Of a stretch of 64,000 nucleotides of DNA, positions 1 through 9,474 are shown piece by piece. Position numbers and translations under genes: made by a program. The notes below the pieces were generated by a model. The model was not told where the DNA came from, did no database searches, and was given only the letters and a program-made list of their open reading frames with translations. This stretch comes from Gracilibacillus caseinilyticus. GTDB taxonomy: Bacteria; Bacillota; Bacilli; Bacillales; Amphibacillaceae. How positions within the stretch are numbered: the stretch's first letter is position 1; every line of letters begins with the position of its first letter. The stretch is from contig NZ_CP095072.1 in the NCBI RefSeq assembly GCF_022919115.1, forward strand, positions 248,001 through 312,000, given 5' to 3'.

Positions 1-563
<563 letters not shown>

Positions 564-756
564 TTATTTATGATTATTATTTTAACATAAATGGGAAGGT
601 TGACCTCTATTGTTGAATAATTCAACAGCAGCATACTCGTTTCCATTGATATTTTAATATAGAGGTAGGTGTTATTGCAAAGTATGATGAATGGCATTGC
701 TTTGTTACAAAGTAAATGAAGAAAAAACGGGGATTAGCACTAATGTGTATAGCTAC

Positions 757-1250
757 CTATAATACGGATTATGTTAACTAGCTGCTTAGTGATGATATTG
801 ATATGTTTCATGTGCTGGGCAACCGCTCCGTCCAACCACTCCGCGTCCTGCGTGGCACGGCTGAAGCTAACTTTGTGAAGAAGACCGCTTCACAAAGTGG
901 ATCTTCAGCTCCTGCACGTCCCGCGGGAGTCTACGTGGTTGGCCTACGCTTTTGTTTGACTTTACAACTGATGTATGAGCTAGCATTTTAAGTTTTATCC
1001 ATACTTGATTAAATCATGTATAAAGTTTAGCACAACTGCTTTTAGCTGTTCCATAAATTGTAGCACTTTACTGAAGCGTAGGAAATATGCGGAGACTCCC
1101 ATGGATCAGCGCGAGCTGAAGATTAGTAGCCTAGATGAAGCCGTGGTCCCACAGGACGCTGAGCATATTTCCGGAGCTTTGCTAAGCAGATGAAACTTAA
1201 CAAAATTACCACAACGTCAGTCAGTTCCACTATACATAATACGTATTATA
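757..1250. repeat. MITE-like intergenic repeat, copy 1 (494 bp)
   Basis: The ends are near-perfect inverted repeats: TATAATACGGATTATGT at 757-773 and its complement, with one difference, at 1234-1250. The interior carries the GC-rich blocks CGCGTCCTG, CACGGCTGAAGCTAA and CCCGCGGGAGTCTAC. The same ends and blocks recur, in the opposite orientation, at 55033-55433 and in shortened form at 52302-52467. No coding frame is convincing. It fills most of the 543-1303 gap; the rest of the gap shows nothing else I can support. Confidence 0.75.
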
Positions 1251-1303
1251 AGAATCTATACTTTTATTCGCTAAATCTCAAGATAAAATTATTGTGATTG
1301 CGC

Positions 1304-1338
1304 AAAAAAAGAATACGAACCACATCCAGTTCGTATTC
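1304..1338 (-). terminator. Rho-independent terminator of the aldo/keto reductase gene
   Basis: A perfect 10-bp stem (GAATACGAAC / GTTCGTATTC, 1311-1338) is followed on the minus strand by seven T residues. Confidence 0.85.
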
Positions 1339-1357
1339 CGCTCTCTTCTATTAAACA

Positions 1358-2335
1358 TTACCATGCATAAGAATTTGGCGCTGCACCATAACCAGGGAAA
1401 ATCTCATCCAAACGGTCAAGTGATGCTTGATCCAATTTGATTTCCACTGCACGTAAGGATTTTTCAAATTGATCCAGTGTACGCGGGCCTATAATCGGCG
1501 CATCTACTGCTGGATTATGCAATACCCAAGCAAGGGCTACATCCGCTTCCTTTTCTCCCAGTTCCTTACAGAATGAAGAGAACGCTTCCAGTTGTGCTCG
1601 ATGTTTTTCGATTCGTTCAGTTTGAGCAGCTGATCGTGAACCTTTAGCTGGATTTAAAGCATTCCCCCCAAGCAATCCACCATCTAATGGACTCCAGGCA
1701 ATCACACCAATTCCCTGATCCTTGGCTGCAGGCAGTACTTCCAATTCCGGAAGACGGCATAGTAAGCTGTATTTATGCTGTTCAGACACAATGCCTAAGA
1801 AATGACGTTCTTTGGCAGCTGCCTGCGCTTTAATGAGATCCCAACCTGCAAAGTTACTGGAACCTACGTAGTCAACCGTGCCTTTCTGTACTTCCGCCTG
1901 AAAAACTTCCCACAGCTCTTCCCAAGACACATTACGATCAATATGGTGCATTTGATACAATTCAATGTGATCGGTCTGCAAGCGCTTAAGTGAACCTTCT
2001 AAATGACGACGGACCTTATAAGCAGATAGAAATCTTCCTTCATTCGGACCATCGTTCTCATCTCCCATATGATTATACACTTTCGTAGCAAGCACCACTT
2101 TTTCCCTGCGATTGCCGCCCTGAGCAAACCATCTGCCAATAATCTCTTCTGTCCATCCATGATGACCTTTCCCACCATATACATTTGCCGTGTCAAAGAA
2201 GTTTAAGCCTGCATCAAGGGCAGCATCCATAATTTTGTGTGCTTCCTTTTCTTCCGTTGCCGGGCCAAAATTCATCGTTCCTAAACATAGTTTACTAACT
2301 TTCATGCCTGTTCGACCTAGATTGGTGTACTCCAT
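1358..2335 (-). CDS. Aldo/keto reductase
   Basis: NAD(P)H-dependent oxidoreductase of the AKR superfamily, 325 residues, acting in the cytosol on an unknown carbonyl substrate. The TIM-barrel family signatures are clear: LGLGTMNFG-like LCLGTMNFG near residue 18, the catalytic Asp/Tyr of FFDTANVYG near 47-55, the Lys of LATKVY near 83, the His of YQMHHID near 130, and the cofactor-binding IIGPRTLDQ near 278. The ATG is preceded by AGGAGGGG. It is monocistronic, with its own terminator, and resembles the general-stress AKRs common in Bacillaceae. Substrate cannot be assigned. Confidence 0.9.
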   Translation of the reverse strand: MEYTNLGRTGMKVSKLCLGTMNFGPATEEKEAHKIMDAALDAGLNFFDTANVYGGKGHHGWTEEIIGRWFAQGGNRREKVVLATKVYNHMGDENDGPNEGRFLSAYKVRRHLEGSLKRLQTDHIELYQMHHIDRNVSWEELWEVFQAEVQKGTVDYVGSSNFAGWDLIKAQAAAKERHFLGIVSEQHKYSLLCRLPELEVLPAAKDQGIGVIAWSPLDGGLLGGNALNPAKGSRSAAQTERIEKHRAQLEAFSSFCKELGEKEADVALAWVLHNPAVDAPIIGPRTLDQFEKSLRAVEIKLDQASLDRLDEIFPGYGAAPNSYAW

Positions 2336-2517
2336 TGTTTCCCCTCCTGTTATTTAGCTTTTCACTTAGAGTATAGGGGAGTTGTATAATTTAGGCAAAG
2401 AATGTGTCTTGCTGAAGAGGCGATGATCTTACGGACTGATAGTCTGACTTCATTACGAGACAGTAATCCGCCAAGAATAGCTAACTCTTTATAACATTTT
2501 TTTGTGAGGATACATTC

Positions 2518-2550
2518 AAAAGGTGCTACCTAATACCTCCAGGCAACACC
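2518..2550 (-). terminator. Terminator at the end of the zinc operon
   Basis: A 10-bp stem with two G-U pairs (2522-2531 with 2541-2550) lies 8 bp beyond the stop of the last operon gene and is followed by TTTT on the minus strand. The plus strand also has a T-run, so it may act in both directions. Confidence 0.65.
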
Positions 2551-2558
2551 TTTTTAAC

Positions 2559-3728
2559 TTACGTAAATGAGGGTAAGGGATCCTTAAAAGAAATAGTCTC
2601 TAGTTCTTCCTCAGTTACTAAACATTCATTCAATGAATGGATCATCCCTTCCTTATCCATATTACTTCCAATAAATACGATCTCTGTCATTCTATCTCCT
2701 GCTTGTTCATCCCAATCTTCAAACAAAGCAGGATCTTGTACCTTTAGTTTAGCTAATTCTTCTTGAGAATAACTGGCCAGCCACCTTCCTGCTCCTTCTA
2801 ACGTCACCATCGATCCTGCTTGTGACAAGAGTCCAGCAACTTCATTTCTTGTCACTAACCAAAAGAAACCTTTTGCCCGTATAATTTCTGTTGGCCAATT
2901 TTCTAACCATTGATGAAATCTCTCTGGATAGAATGGCTTTCTGCTTCTATAAACAAATGAACGAATACCATACTCTTCTGTTTCCGGTGTATGTTCCTCA
3001 TTCAATTCCTTGATCCAGCCAGCACCCTGACTTGCCTTTTCAAAATTAAATTGATTGGTATGAAGCACTTGTAATGGATCGATTTGTCCAAAGCTTGCAG
3101 GGACAATCTTCGCTTCTGGGTTTAGTTTATGAAGTACATTCGTTAATTTAGCGACTTCCCTATCTGACAGCATATCTATTTTATTTAACACAATTACATT
3201 TGCAAACTCAATTTGATCAATTAATAAATCAACAATACCTCTTTCATCATCATCCGAAACATGTAATTGTCTGTCGATCAATAGATCCTCTGATTGATAA
3301 TCCTCCCAGAATTGCTGACCATTAACCATTGTTACCATGGTGTCAATCTGGAAAAAGGTGTTTAAATCTATTCCTAATGCTTCGTCATGATAGATGAAAC
3401 TCTGCGTTACAGGGATAGGTTCAGACACACCACTTGATTCAATCAGCACGTAGTCAATGTCCAATTGAGCAAGTTTCTCTAATTCCACTACTAAATCCTC
3501 TCGCAGTGTACAGCAGATACACCCATTCGTTATTTCTACCAAATTTTCTTTCGTTCTCACAAATCTACCATTATTTACAAGCTTTGCGTCTATATTGATT
3601 TCGCTCATATCGTTGACAACAATGGCTATTTTTAAGCCTTGCTGATTTTTAAGGAGATGATAAAGTAAAGTTGTTTTTCCAGCTCCAAGAAAACCACTTA
3701 AAACTGTTACCGGTATTTTTTTACTCAT
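2559..3728 (-). CDS. COG0523 GTPase, putative zinc metallochaperone (YciC/ZagA-like) 1
   Basis: G3E-family P-loop GTPase of the CobW/COG0523 group, 389 residues, close in length to B. subtilis YciC/ZagA. Walker A is GFLGAGKTT (12-20), the zinc-binding motif CICC is at 70-73 and the guanine-specificity motif NKID at 182-185; the C-terminal CobW_C half follows. YciC-type proteins are Zur-regulated and thought to deliver zinc to client enzymes under starvation. It is the last gene of a five-gene operon, and its ATG overlaps the stop of the dCTP deaminase-like gene as ATGA, implying translational coupling. A close paralogue lies two genes upstream (4290-5480). Which client it serves is unknown; the adjacent enzyme is one candidate. 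Confidence 0.85.
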   Translation of the reverse strand: MSKKIPVTVLSGFLGAGKTTLLYHLLKNQQGLKIAIVVNDMSEINIDAKLVNNGRFVRTKENLVEITNGCICCTLREDLVVELEKLAQLDIDYVLIESSGVSEPIPVTQSFIYHDEALGIDLNTFFQIDTMVTMVNGQQFWEDYQSEDLLIDRQLHVSDDDERGIVDLLIDQIEFANVIVLNKIDMLSDREVAKLTNVLHKLNPEAKIVPASFGQIDPLQVLHTNQFNFEKASQGAGWIKELNEEHTPETEEYGIRSFVYRSRKPFYPERFHQWLENWPTEIIRAKGFFWLVTRNEVAGLLSQAGSMVTLEGAGRWLASYSQEELAKLKVQDPALFEDWDEQAGDRMTEIVFIGSNMDKEGMIHSLNECLVTEEELETISFKDPLPSFT

Positions 3729-4273
3729 TCCTTTCCTTCCTCTCTGTCTAAATACACCCGACTAGGTGTAGCTCCATCCTGAAATAAGTACTTGCCGCTA
3801 TATCCCTCTGTCGCCTGATCAACTTGCGCGATGACTAATTGACATACCCGCATACCGACTTTGAGTTGAACGGGTACACGATTTGCATTATATAACTCTA
3901 AAGTGATCTGACCGGAGAAGCCCGGATCGATCCAGCCTGCATTTTGAATAAAAACGCCCAATCTTCCGATAGAACTTCTCCCTTCCACAAAGGCCGTTAA
4001 ATTGTCAGATAAACGAATTTGCTCTAATGTTGTTCCTAACATAAACGTTTTCGGTGGAATCGTAATAACCTCACCCTCTATTACTTGCATTTCATGATAA
4101 TTTGCTGGTCTGTTGACCGATAAAAAAGGAGTAGATAAGTCATCCACTACTAAAAAATGCTTTCCTAAACATAGATCAATAGACGCTGGTTGTATGCTTG
4201 ATTCCTTATAAGGAGTAATAGAAATTCGTTCATCATATATGAATTGTTTAATCGTTTGCCCTGATAAGATCAC
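3725..4273 (-). CDS. dcd: dCTP deaminase / dUTPase-family protein
   Basis: Predicted to deaminate dCTP to dUTP, or to dUMP if bifunctional, supplying dUMP for thymidylate synthesis. The 182-residue protein has the trimeric dUTPase-fold signatures of Dcd: GRSSIGRLG at 98-106, IDPGFSGQITLE at 115-126 with the Glu126 expected to be catalytic, and GATPSR at 167-172. These enzymes need no zinc. B. subtilis-type bacteria instead use zinc-dependent dCMP deaminase, so placing dcd between two zinc chaperones and behind a Zur box suggests a zinc-sparing bypass (inference). The start is GTG with GGGGTGAG upstream; the stop overlaps the next gene by ATGA. Mono- versus bifunctionality cannot be decided by eye. 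Confidence 0.85.
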   Translation of the reverse strand: MILSGQTIKQFIYDERISITPYKESSIQPASIDLCLGKHFLVVDDLSTPFLSVNRPANYHEMQVIEGEVITIPPKTFMLGTTLEQIRLSDNLTAFVEGRSSIGRLGVFIQNAGWIDPGFSGQITLELYNANRVPVQLKVGMRVCQLVIAQVDQATEGYSGKYLFQDGATPSRVYLDREEGKE

Positions 4274-4289
4274 CTGTTCTCACCCCTGA

Positions 4290-5480
4290 TTATGAAATTC
4301 GCCAATGGAATGGGTTTCTGAATTGTGACCAGTCTTCTTCCATCTCTGACTCCGTTAGTAGACAGCGATCTAGTTCACTGGTTATCTCCTCAACATCCAA
4401 CTCCATTCCGATGAACACAAGCTTTGTGTGACGATCCCCATATGCAGGATCCCATAAGTCTCTTACTTCCTGATTATTTCTTAATAGCTCCTCACGCTGC
4501 TCCTTCGGAAGAGAAGCCACCCAATAGGCTAATGGTTCAACATTTACGGAAGGGCCAGCTTGTGATAACAATAATGCCATATCATGATGTGTCGCACACC
4601 ACATCACACCTTTCACCCGAACAATCTCTTTGGGTAAAACTTGATACCAGCTCACTAATCGATCCGTGTGAAAAGGCAGCCTTGACCTATAGACGAACGA
4701 ACTTATTCCATATTCCTCTGTTTCCGGTATATGATTTTCTACTCCTGCATTAAGTTCCTTCAACCATCCCGCTGATGCACTGGCCTTCTCAAAATCAAAC
4801 AAGCGAGTATTCAGTATTTCTTGCGGATCGATCTTACTATGTTGTGTTCGTACAATTTTTGCTTCAGGCTGTAACTTCCGGATGACTTTCTCTAACTTTT
4901 TTAAATCTTCCTCTTTTACCAAATCAGTTTTATTCAAGACAAGGACATTACAGAATTCAATTTGGTCAAGCAACAAATCCGCAATATTGCGCGTATCTTC
5001 CTCGCCTACCGCTTGCTGTCTCTCCAATAAGCTTTCTCCTGAACCAAAGTCATGCCAGAAACGATTTGCATCGACAACTGTAACCATCGTATCCAAACGA
5101 CAATAATTCGTTAAATCAATTCCCATTTCCTCATCAATATAAGAGAAGGTTTGTGCAACAGGAACAGGCTCACTTATTCCGGATGACTCAATTAAAATAT
5201 AATCAACATCACCTTTTTTCACGAGCCTTTCCACTTCTACTAATAAATCCTCTCGTAATGTACAGCAAATACAGCCATTAGACATTTCCACTAACTTTTC
5301 TTCTGTACGGGAAAAACCACCTTGTGATTGAACCAGATCGCTATCAATATTGGCTTCACTCATGTCATTGACAATGACCGCTACCTTCAAACCATCACGA
5401 TTATGTAAGACATGATTCAATAATGTTGTTTTACCAACACCTAAATAACCACTTAATACAGTAACAGGAATCTTTTTCAT
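4290..5480 (-). CDS. COG0523 GTPase, putative zinc metallochaperone (YciC/ZagA-like) 2
   Basis: A 396-residue G3E GTPase, clearly paralogous to the product of 2559-3728. Walker A GYLGVGKTT spans 11-19, CICC lies at 70-73 and NKTD at 183-186, followed by a CobW_C domain. Zinc binding by the CxCC motif and GTP-driven metal transfer are known for the family. It sits 17 bp after the FeoB-like gene and 16 bp before dcd, with a good GGAGGAG site, so it belongs to the same transcript. Having two full-length paralogues in one operon argues for different client proteins rather than mere redundancy. Confidence 0.87.
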   Translation of the reverse strand: MKKIPVTVLSGYLGVGKTTLLNHVLHNRDGLKVAVIVNDMSEANIDSDLVQSQGGFSRTEEKLVEMSNGCICCTLREDLLVEVERLVKKGDVDYILIESSGISEPVPVAQTFSYIDEEMGIDLTNYCRLDTMVTVVDANRFWHDFGSGESLLERQQAVGEEDTRNIADLLLDQIEFCNVLVLNKTDLVKEEDLKKLEKVIRKLQPEAKIVRTQHSKIDPQEILNTRLFDFEKASASAGWLKELNAGVENHIPETEEYGISSFVYRSRLPFHTDRLVSWYQVLPKEIVRVKGVMWCATHHDMALLLSQAGPSVNVEPLAYWVASLPKEQREELLRNNQEVRDLWDPAYGDRHTKLVFIGMELDVEEITSELDRCLLTESEMEEDWSQFRNPFHWRIS

Positions 5481-5497
5481 TTGTTTCTCCTCCTATT

Positions 5498-7171
5498 TCA
5501 ACTTATAAAATATAATCCTGCAGCAACAACAGCTGCACTATCAACACTTGTCACCATTTGTTTCCACCCAATGGATACAGTATTCTTCCGGCTTAGCTCT
5601 TTGCTGATTGTCAATAACGTAACGAGGCAAGCTGATAATGTCGATGCCAAGTAAACAAGAATAAATAGTTGACTGGACGACATATTCATTAACAAGCTGC
5701 CCTGTCCCTCATTTAAGACAAGTAAGCCATCCTTTCTAATAAAAGAAAAGATCAAACCAGGTGCTGCATCTGTCGGTAATGAAAATAAATATAATAATGG
5801 CATGGCAATCCAACTAAAAATCGATAATACCCCTACTGCATCCAATACAGATGCAACCAAACATATTAACAGAAAAATTGGCATAGCTTGCAACAAAAAT
5901 TGTTTAATCACACCTGAAACCTTCCACCAAAATGTACGCCAATTGATTCCCTGCAGATAGGGTAAAGGAGCAATTCTCTTTAGTTCATCAGTAGCTGTTC
6001 TGTTCAAAACCCTTGTATGAATAGCACCCACTACTAATAGCACGAGCAAATATGGGATAAATAAAAAAGGAACATGTGCAGCATTGAAAATAGATAAGGT
6101 AGCGCCTATTTGATAACTGCAAGCTGAGCCAAAGGAAACCATCGAAACACAAGATAGCCGGGTGCAACTGCTACAACTTCTGCTTTGCATGACGGCGACA
6201 ACATTACAGCCAAAACCGGTGATAACAGGAAGCAAATCTCTTCCCGTTAACCCTATTTTACGAAGCCACGGATCTAAAGCATTCGTTAAGTGCTCCTGTA
6301 TGCCGATCTCTTCTGAAAAAGTAGTGGCGATGCTGATGAACAGGACAACAGGAAATGCCCAGAGAAACGAATACCAACCTAAGGTAATGACACCATAATC
6401 ACCCACCAATACATGAGCTAAAAAGTCAGGTACCTCCCCCAACGTTGCAATGATCGGTGTCAACAGATGTTGTTCTGTCATCGGTTCTAGCCAACTTACA
6501 AATAAATAAGCTGCAAATACTGGCAAGGCAAACATAGCCATAATAGTTAAACAAGCTAGCATTGGACCTATTATTTTCAAACGGAACATCGGTATGACTT
6601 TAGTAACAGGATGAGGCAATGAGGGTAGAAAATGAAGGATACTCGCAGTAGCAGCCCACGTTCCGGCATTCTGGATACATGTGATTACTTTTTCTTGTTC
6701 AACCAAATCCATCTTTCTGGCATTCACCCAGACAACCGGTACCTGCAACAATTCTTGCACTCTGTTTTGTTCAGCTCTAGCAGGTAAATATTTATCCCGA
6801 TGTGTTGCAACAACTGCTACTTTTTTATCTTTCAAATTCAATTGCTTCTGCAGCTCGATCAGTTCCTCTGCCAGCTCCGTTGCTTTTACAACTAAGAGTA
6901 AAGTTTGTTCCCCTTCTAAATGATCTAAAGTAAGCTGTGTATTTTGGCTGTCCATTTCAAATTGAATTCCTGGTAAATCTGTTAGTCGCATAACACTGTT
7001 TAATTTACATGGTGCTGTTAAGGCAGCTATTGTTGTGCCTCTTACATTGCTTGTCAACGCTCGGTTTTCCCCAGTCATATGGCGAAATAAGCCGGATTTT
7101 CCAACTGATTCACACCCTACTAACATGACTTCTACCGGATTAGCATAGGGAGGCGTAACGCTTTCTAGCAT
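5498..7171 (-). CDS. FeoB-like GTPase/permease in the zinc operon
   Basis: Membrane protein of 557 residues combining an N-terminal GTPase domain with a FeoB-type transport region. G1 is GCESVGKS (about 19-26), G3 is DLPG (65-68), and the G4 position reads THRD (123-126) rather than the usual NxxD. From about residue 198 there are roughly eight hydrophobic segments. The first Gate motif GFGCNV (319-324) is followed by extra cysteines at about 333, 336, 341 and 351; the second gate has FSFIRKDG. It is shorter than typical iron FeoB and lacks a FeoA partner. The Zur box and chaperone neighbours suggest zinc import (inference). I chose the ATG at 7171, which overlaps the preceding stop and has GGGGAG eight bases upstream; 7189 is an alternative. 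Confidence 0.8.
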   Translation of the reverse strand: MLESVTPPYANPVEVMLVGCESVGKSGLFRHMTGENRALTSNVRGTTIAALTAPCKLNSVMRLTDLPGIQFEMDSQNTQLTLDHLEGEQTLLLVVKATELAEELIELQKQLNLKDKKVAVVATHRDKYLPARAEQNRVQELLQVPVVWVNARKMDLVEQEKVITCIQNAGTWAATASILHFLPSLPHPVTKVIPMFRLKIIGPMLACLTIMAMFALPVFAAYLFVSWLEPMTEQHLLTPIIATLGEVPDFLAHVLVGDYGVITLGWYSFLWAFPVVLFISIATTFSEEIGIQEHLTNALDPWLRKIGLTGRDLLPVITGFGCNVVAVMQSRSCSSCTRLSCVSMVSFGSACSYQIGATLSIFNAAHVPFLFIPYLLVLLVVGAIHTRVLNRTATDELKRIAPLPYLQGINWRTFWWKVSGVIKQFLLQAMPIFLLICLVASVLDAVGVLSIFSWIAMPLLYLFSLPTDAAPGLIFSFIRKDGLLVLNEGQGSLLMNMSSSQLFILVYLASTLSACLVTLLTISKELSRKNTVSIGWKQMVTSVDSAAVVAAGLYFIS

Positions 7172-8277
7172 TGACACCGCTCCCCACACATAGAGAGATC
7201 ATTAAGATAAAAGTTTTCTCGTTTATACTCCGCTAATATAGATAAATCTAAGTCTAACCGGTGACCGATTGTTTCTGCTATAACAGCAAAGCGCTGGCGG
7301 AATTTGTAAATATAACAAAAGATATGATCATCGTGCCGAAGTTCTGGTCCTGCTAGAAATAAGCCAGGTGTAGCCACAGATTCATCTCTTTCATCAACAA
7401 GCACTTCCCCGTACTTACCGCGCCTCACTAAATTTTCTATCTTTGATGTGCTGCCTGAAAAACCGGTAGCTAATATCGGTTTCTCCTTTGTAAAGTAAAC
7501 TTTCCCACTACTCGTATACACATCATATCCCGACGACACTTTTTCAATGCGTGTCACTGCTGTATTGCCTACCACTCTTAATAAGTCTGAATCCAATAAG
7601 GGACGGACACGACCATATGTATAGGTTGACAGGGCAATGCTAGGATCACTATTGTCGATCTCCCAAGTATTCGTTTTAGCTATTAATGTAGCTCTCTTAC
7701 CTGTTCGTCCTAGATGGAATGCTGCATCCATCCCACTTTCATATCCTCCGATGATAACAAAATCATCACCTTCCACACCCTCCCAAGATGGAATCAAGCT
7801 ATTGTGTACGCCAACTTCTGCGCCTGGAAAAGGCTTCAAATTAGGATATTGATATTGCCCTGCTGCCCAGATAACAAAGCGACTTTGATAAGTCCCTTCT
7901 GTCGTATCTAGTGAAAAGATGCCTGCTTTCTTGTGCATTTGATTTACTTGCACACCTTCTTTAATAGGAAGTGTAAAATGATCTGCTATCACATTAAGGT
8001 ATTCTGCATAAGCTTCACCAGAGGGATGTTCCATATCTAACGTGTAAGCGGGTGACGTTTTTGGAACAATTGCATTTAAATCTGTATGGCCAAAACCTTG
8101 TGCCGGAAAAGAAGGTGTTATGAATCTCATTTCCTCTGGCCAACGCTGAAAAGATGCACCCACTTCTTCTTTCTCTATAATTAAATAGGAAGTGCAATTC
8201 ATTTGTTGTAATAAAGCAGCAACACCAATTCCGGAAGGACCTGCTCCAACCACAATGATGTCATATATTTTATTCAT
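7165..8277 (-). CDS. FAD-dependent pyridine nucleotide oxidoreductase (CzcO/YpdA-like)
   Basis: Flavoprotein of 370 residues. An FAD-binding GAGPSG lies at 11-16 after the beta strand IIVVG, and a second Rossmann motif IIGGYESG near 178 would bind NAD(P)H; the ATG-type motif PILATGF is near 286. Its overall look is that of single-component flavin reductases/monooxygenases often annotated CzcO or YpdA. The C-terminus ends in CGERCQC, a cysteine cluster that could bind metal or act as a redox relay; this tail is unusual. It is the first gene behind the Zur box at 8292-8312 and overlaps the FeoB-like start. Substrate is unknown. The ATG at 8277 follows AGAGGTGG; an upstream GTG at 8286 is less likely. 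Confidence 0.78.
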   Translation of the reverse strand: MNKIYDIIVVGAGPSGIGVAALLQQMNCTSYLIIEKEEVGASFQRWPEEMRFITPSFPAQGFGHTDLNAIVPKTSPAYTLDMEHPSGEAYAEYLNVIADHFTLPIKEGVQVNQMHKKAGIFSLDTTEGTYQSRFVIWAAGQYQYPNLKPFPGAEVGVHNSLIPSWEGVEGDDFVIIGGYESGMDAAFHLGRTGKRATLIAKTNTWEIDNSDPSIALSTYTYGRVRPLLDSDLLRVVGNTAVTRIEKVSSGYDVYTSSGKVYFTKEKPILATGFSGSTSKIENLVRRGKYGEVLVDERDESVATPGLFLAGPELRHDDHIFCYIYKFRQRFAVIAETIGHRLDLDLSILAEYKRENFYLNDLSMCGERCQC

Positions 8278-8291
8278 ATTTACCACCTCTT

Positions 8292-8312
8292 AAATAATAA
8301 TCATTACGATTT
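8292..8312 (-). promoter_or_regulatory. Zur box upstream of the five-gene zinc operon
   Basis: On the minus strand the 21-bp site begins AAATCGTAATGATTA and ends TTATTT. It matches 19 of 21 positions of the B. subtilis Zur consensus (AAATCGTAAT, N, and the inverted half). It ends 15 bp before the start codon and would overlap the core promoter. Confidence 0.8.
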
Positions 8313-8325
8313 ACACAACAAAAAA

Positions 8326-9291
8326 TTAAGCAAGACAATATTGAAAACCTCTCTCAAGTTCCTGATAATCGAGATGCTTTCCAATAAAAACGATCTCACT
8401 TTGTCGCTTCTCATCATCCGCCCATTTAAAGCTTTCAGTTCCTGCAAATAGCATATGTACACCTTGGAAAACCACTCTGTTCTCCAATTGATTAATATAG
8501 AGCACTCCCTTATAACGATATAAATGTTCTCCTTTAAACTGAACTAAATAAGCGAACCATTTATTCACTTTTGCTAAATCAAGCGGACGATCGTCTCGAA
8601 AAACATATGATGTGACTTGGTCATTATGATGATGGTGATGTGTTTGAGTTAATAGATTTGGATCCCTATTTAAAATATATTCTAATTCAAAGGATTTTTT
8701 CCCTATTACATCTCCATTGTCAACATTGGCATATGTCGTATATATCCGTTCTGCATGTGGATTCATATTAATCAGCTGTTGTTCTAATTCACTTTTTTCA
8801 GCCTCCGTGATCAAATCCATTTTATTTATTAATAGAACATCTGCAAAAGCGATTTGTTGCCCTGACTCTTCTTCTTTTACATGTTGCCAAATATGCTTGG
8901 CATCGACCATCGTAATCACACTGTCTAATTCAAAGGATGCTGCTGTCTGTTCATCCATTAGGAAGGTTTGAATAACAGGTGCTGGATTAGCCATACCAGT
9001 TGTCTCAATAATAATGTGATCCATTTCTGTTTCCTGTTTCATCATGTTACTTAAAATGTTGATTAAATCTCCACGCACATTACAACATATACAACCACTG
9101 TTTATCTCCATAATTTCTTCCTTTGTTGACACCACCAAGTGACTATCAATGGATGTGTCACCAAATTCATTGATGATGACAGCAACCTTCTGATCTGGCA
9201 TATCATGCAGCAAATTATTTAACAATGTCGTTTTCCCAGCCCCTATGAAACCAGTTAATATAGTTACTGGAATCGGGATTTCTTGTGACAA
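8326..9291 (-). CDS. COG0523 GTPase, putative metal chaperone 3 (His-rich)
   Basis: A shorter (321 residues) G3E GTPase of a different COG0523 subgroup from its two neighbours. Walker A GFIGAGKT is at 14-21, CICC at 67-70, NKMD at 156-159. A five-histidine run at about 218-222 between the GTPase and CobW_C domains is typical of metal storage/handling members. The start codon is TTG preceded by AAAGGAGG at seven bases. It lies downstream of rpsN on the same strand, separated only by a structured repeat, so it may be read from the Zur-controlled rpsN promoter. The Zur box at 8292 lies after it and belongs to the next unit. Confidence 0.85.
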   Translation of the reverse strand: MSQEIPIPVTILTGFIGAGKTTLLNNLLHDMPDQKVAVIINEFGDTSIDSHLVVSTKEEIMEINSGCICCNVRGDLINILSNMMKQETEMDHIIIETTGMANPAPVIQTFLMDEQTAASFELDSVITMVDAKHIWQHVKEEESGQQIAFADVLLINKMDLITEAEKSELEQQLINMNPHAERIYTTYANVDNGDVIGKKSFELEYILNRDPNLLTQTHHHHHNDQVTSYVFRDDRPLDLAKVNKWFAYLVQFKGEHLYRYKGVLYINQLENRVVFQGVHMLFAGTESFKWADDEKRQSEIVFIGKHLDYQELERGFQYCLA

Positions 9292-9320
9292 GGCTTTTCC
9301 TCCTTTTAAAGTAAAACTAT

Positions 9321-9454
9321 GATAAGATGGGGTTTTTTGACCTTCACTGATCAGTAGCGATACTTAACTCTTAGAGTCTGTATACCCCCACCTAGCTTCT
9401 TTCTGTTACCTGAAACTTGGAATGGAGGTCTTACAGACGTTAGTACCGTGATAT
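9321..9454 (+). repeat. Structured intergenic repeat, copy A
   Basis: Shares an ordered set of blocks with 14194-14334: CTGATCA, TTAGCGA-like, GTCTGT, CCCAC, TAGCTTCTTT, GGTCTTACAGAC and ACCGTGATA. GTCTGT and ACAGAC form the base of a hairpin. Copy A has a degenerate 5' palindrome. It lies between rpsN and the COG0523 gene. Confidence 0.65.
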
Positions 9455-9474
9455 ACAACGCAAACATGATTTTG

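Noticed and set aside
5498..7171. Canonical ferrous iron transporter FeoB
   Set aside because: No FeoA, no Fur box seen, altered G4 and Zur-linked context; I therefore call it FeoB-like only.
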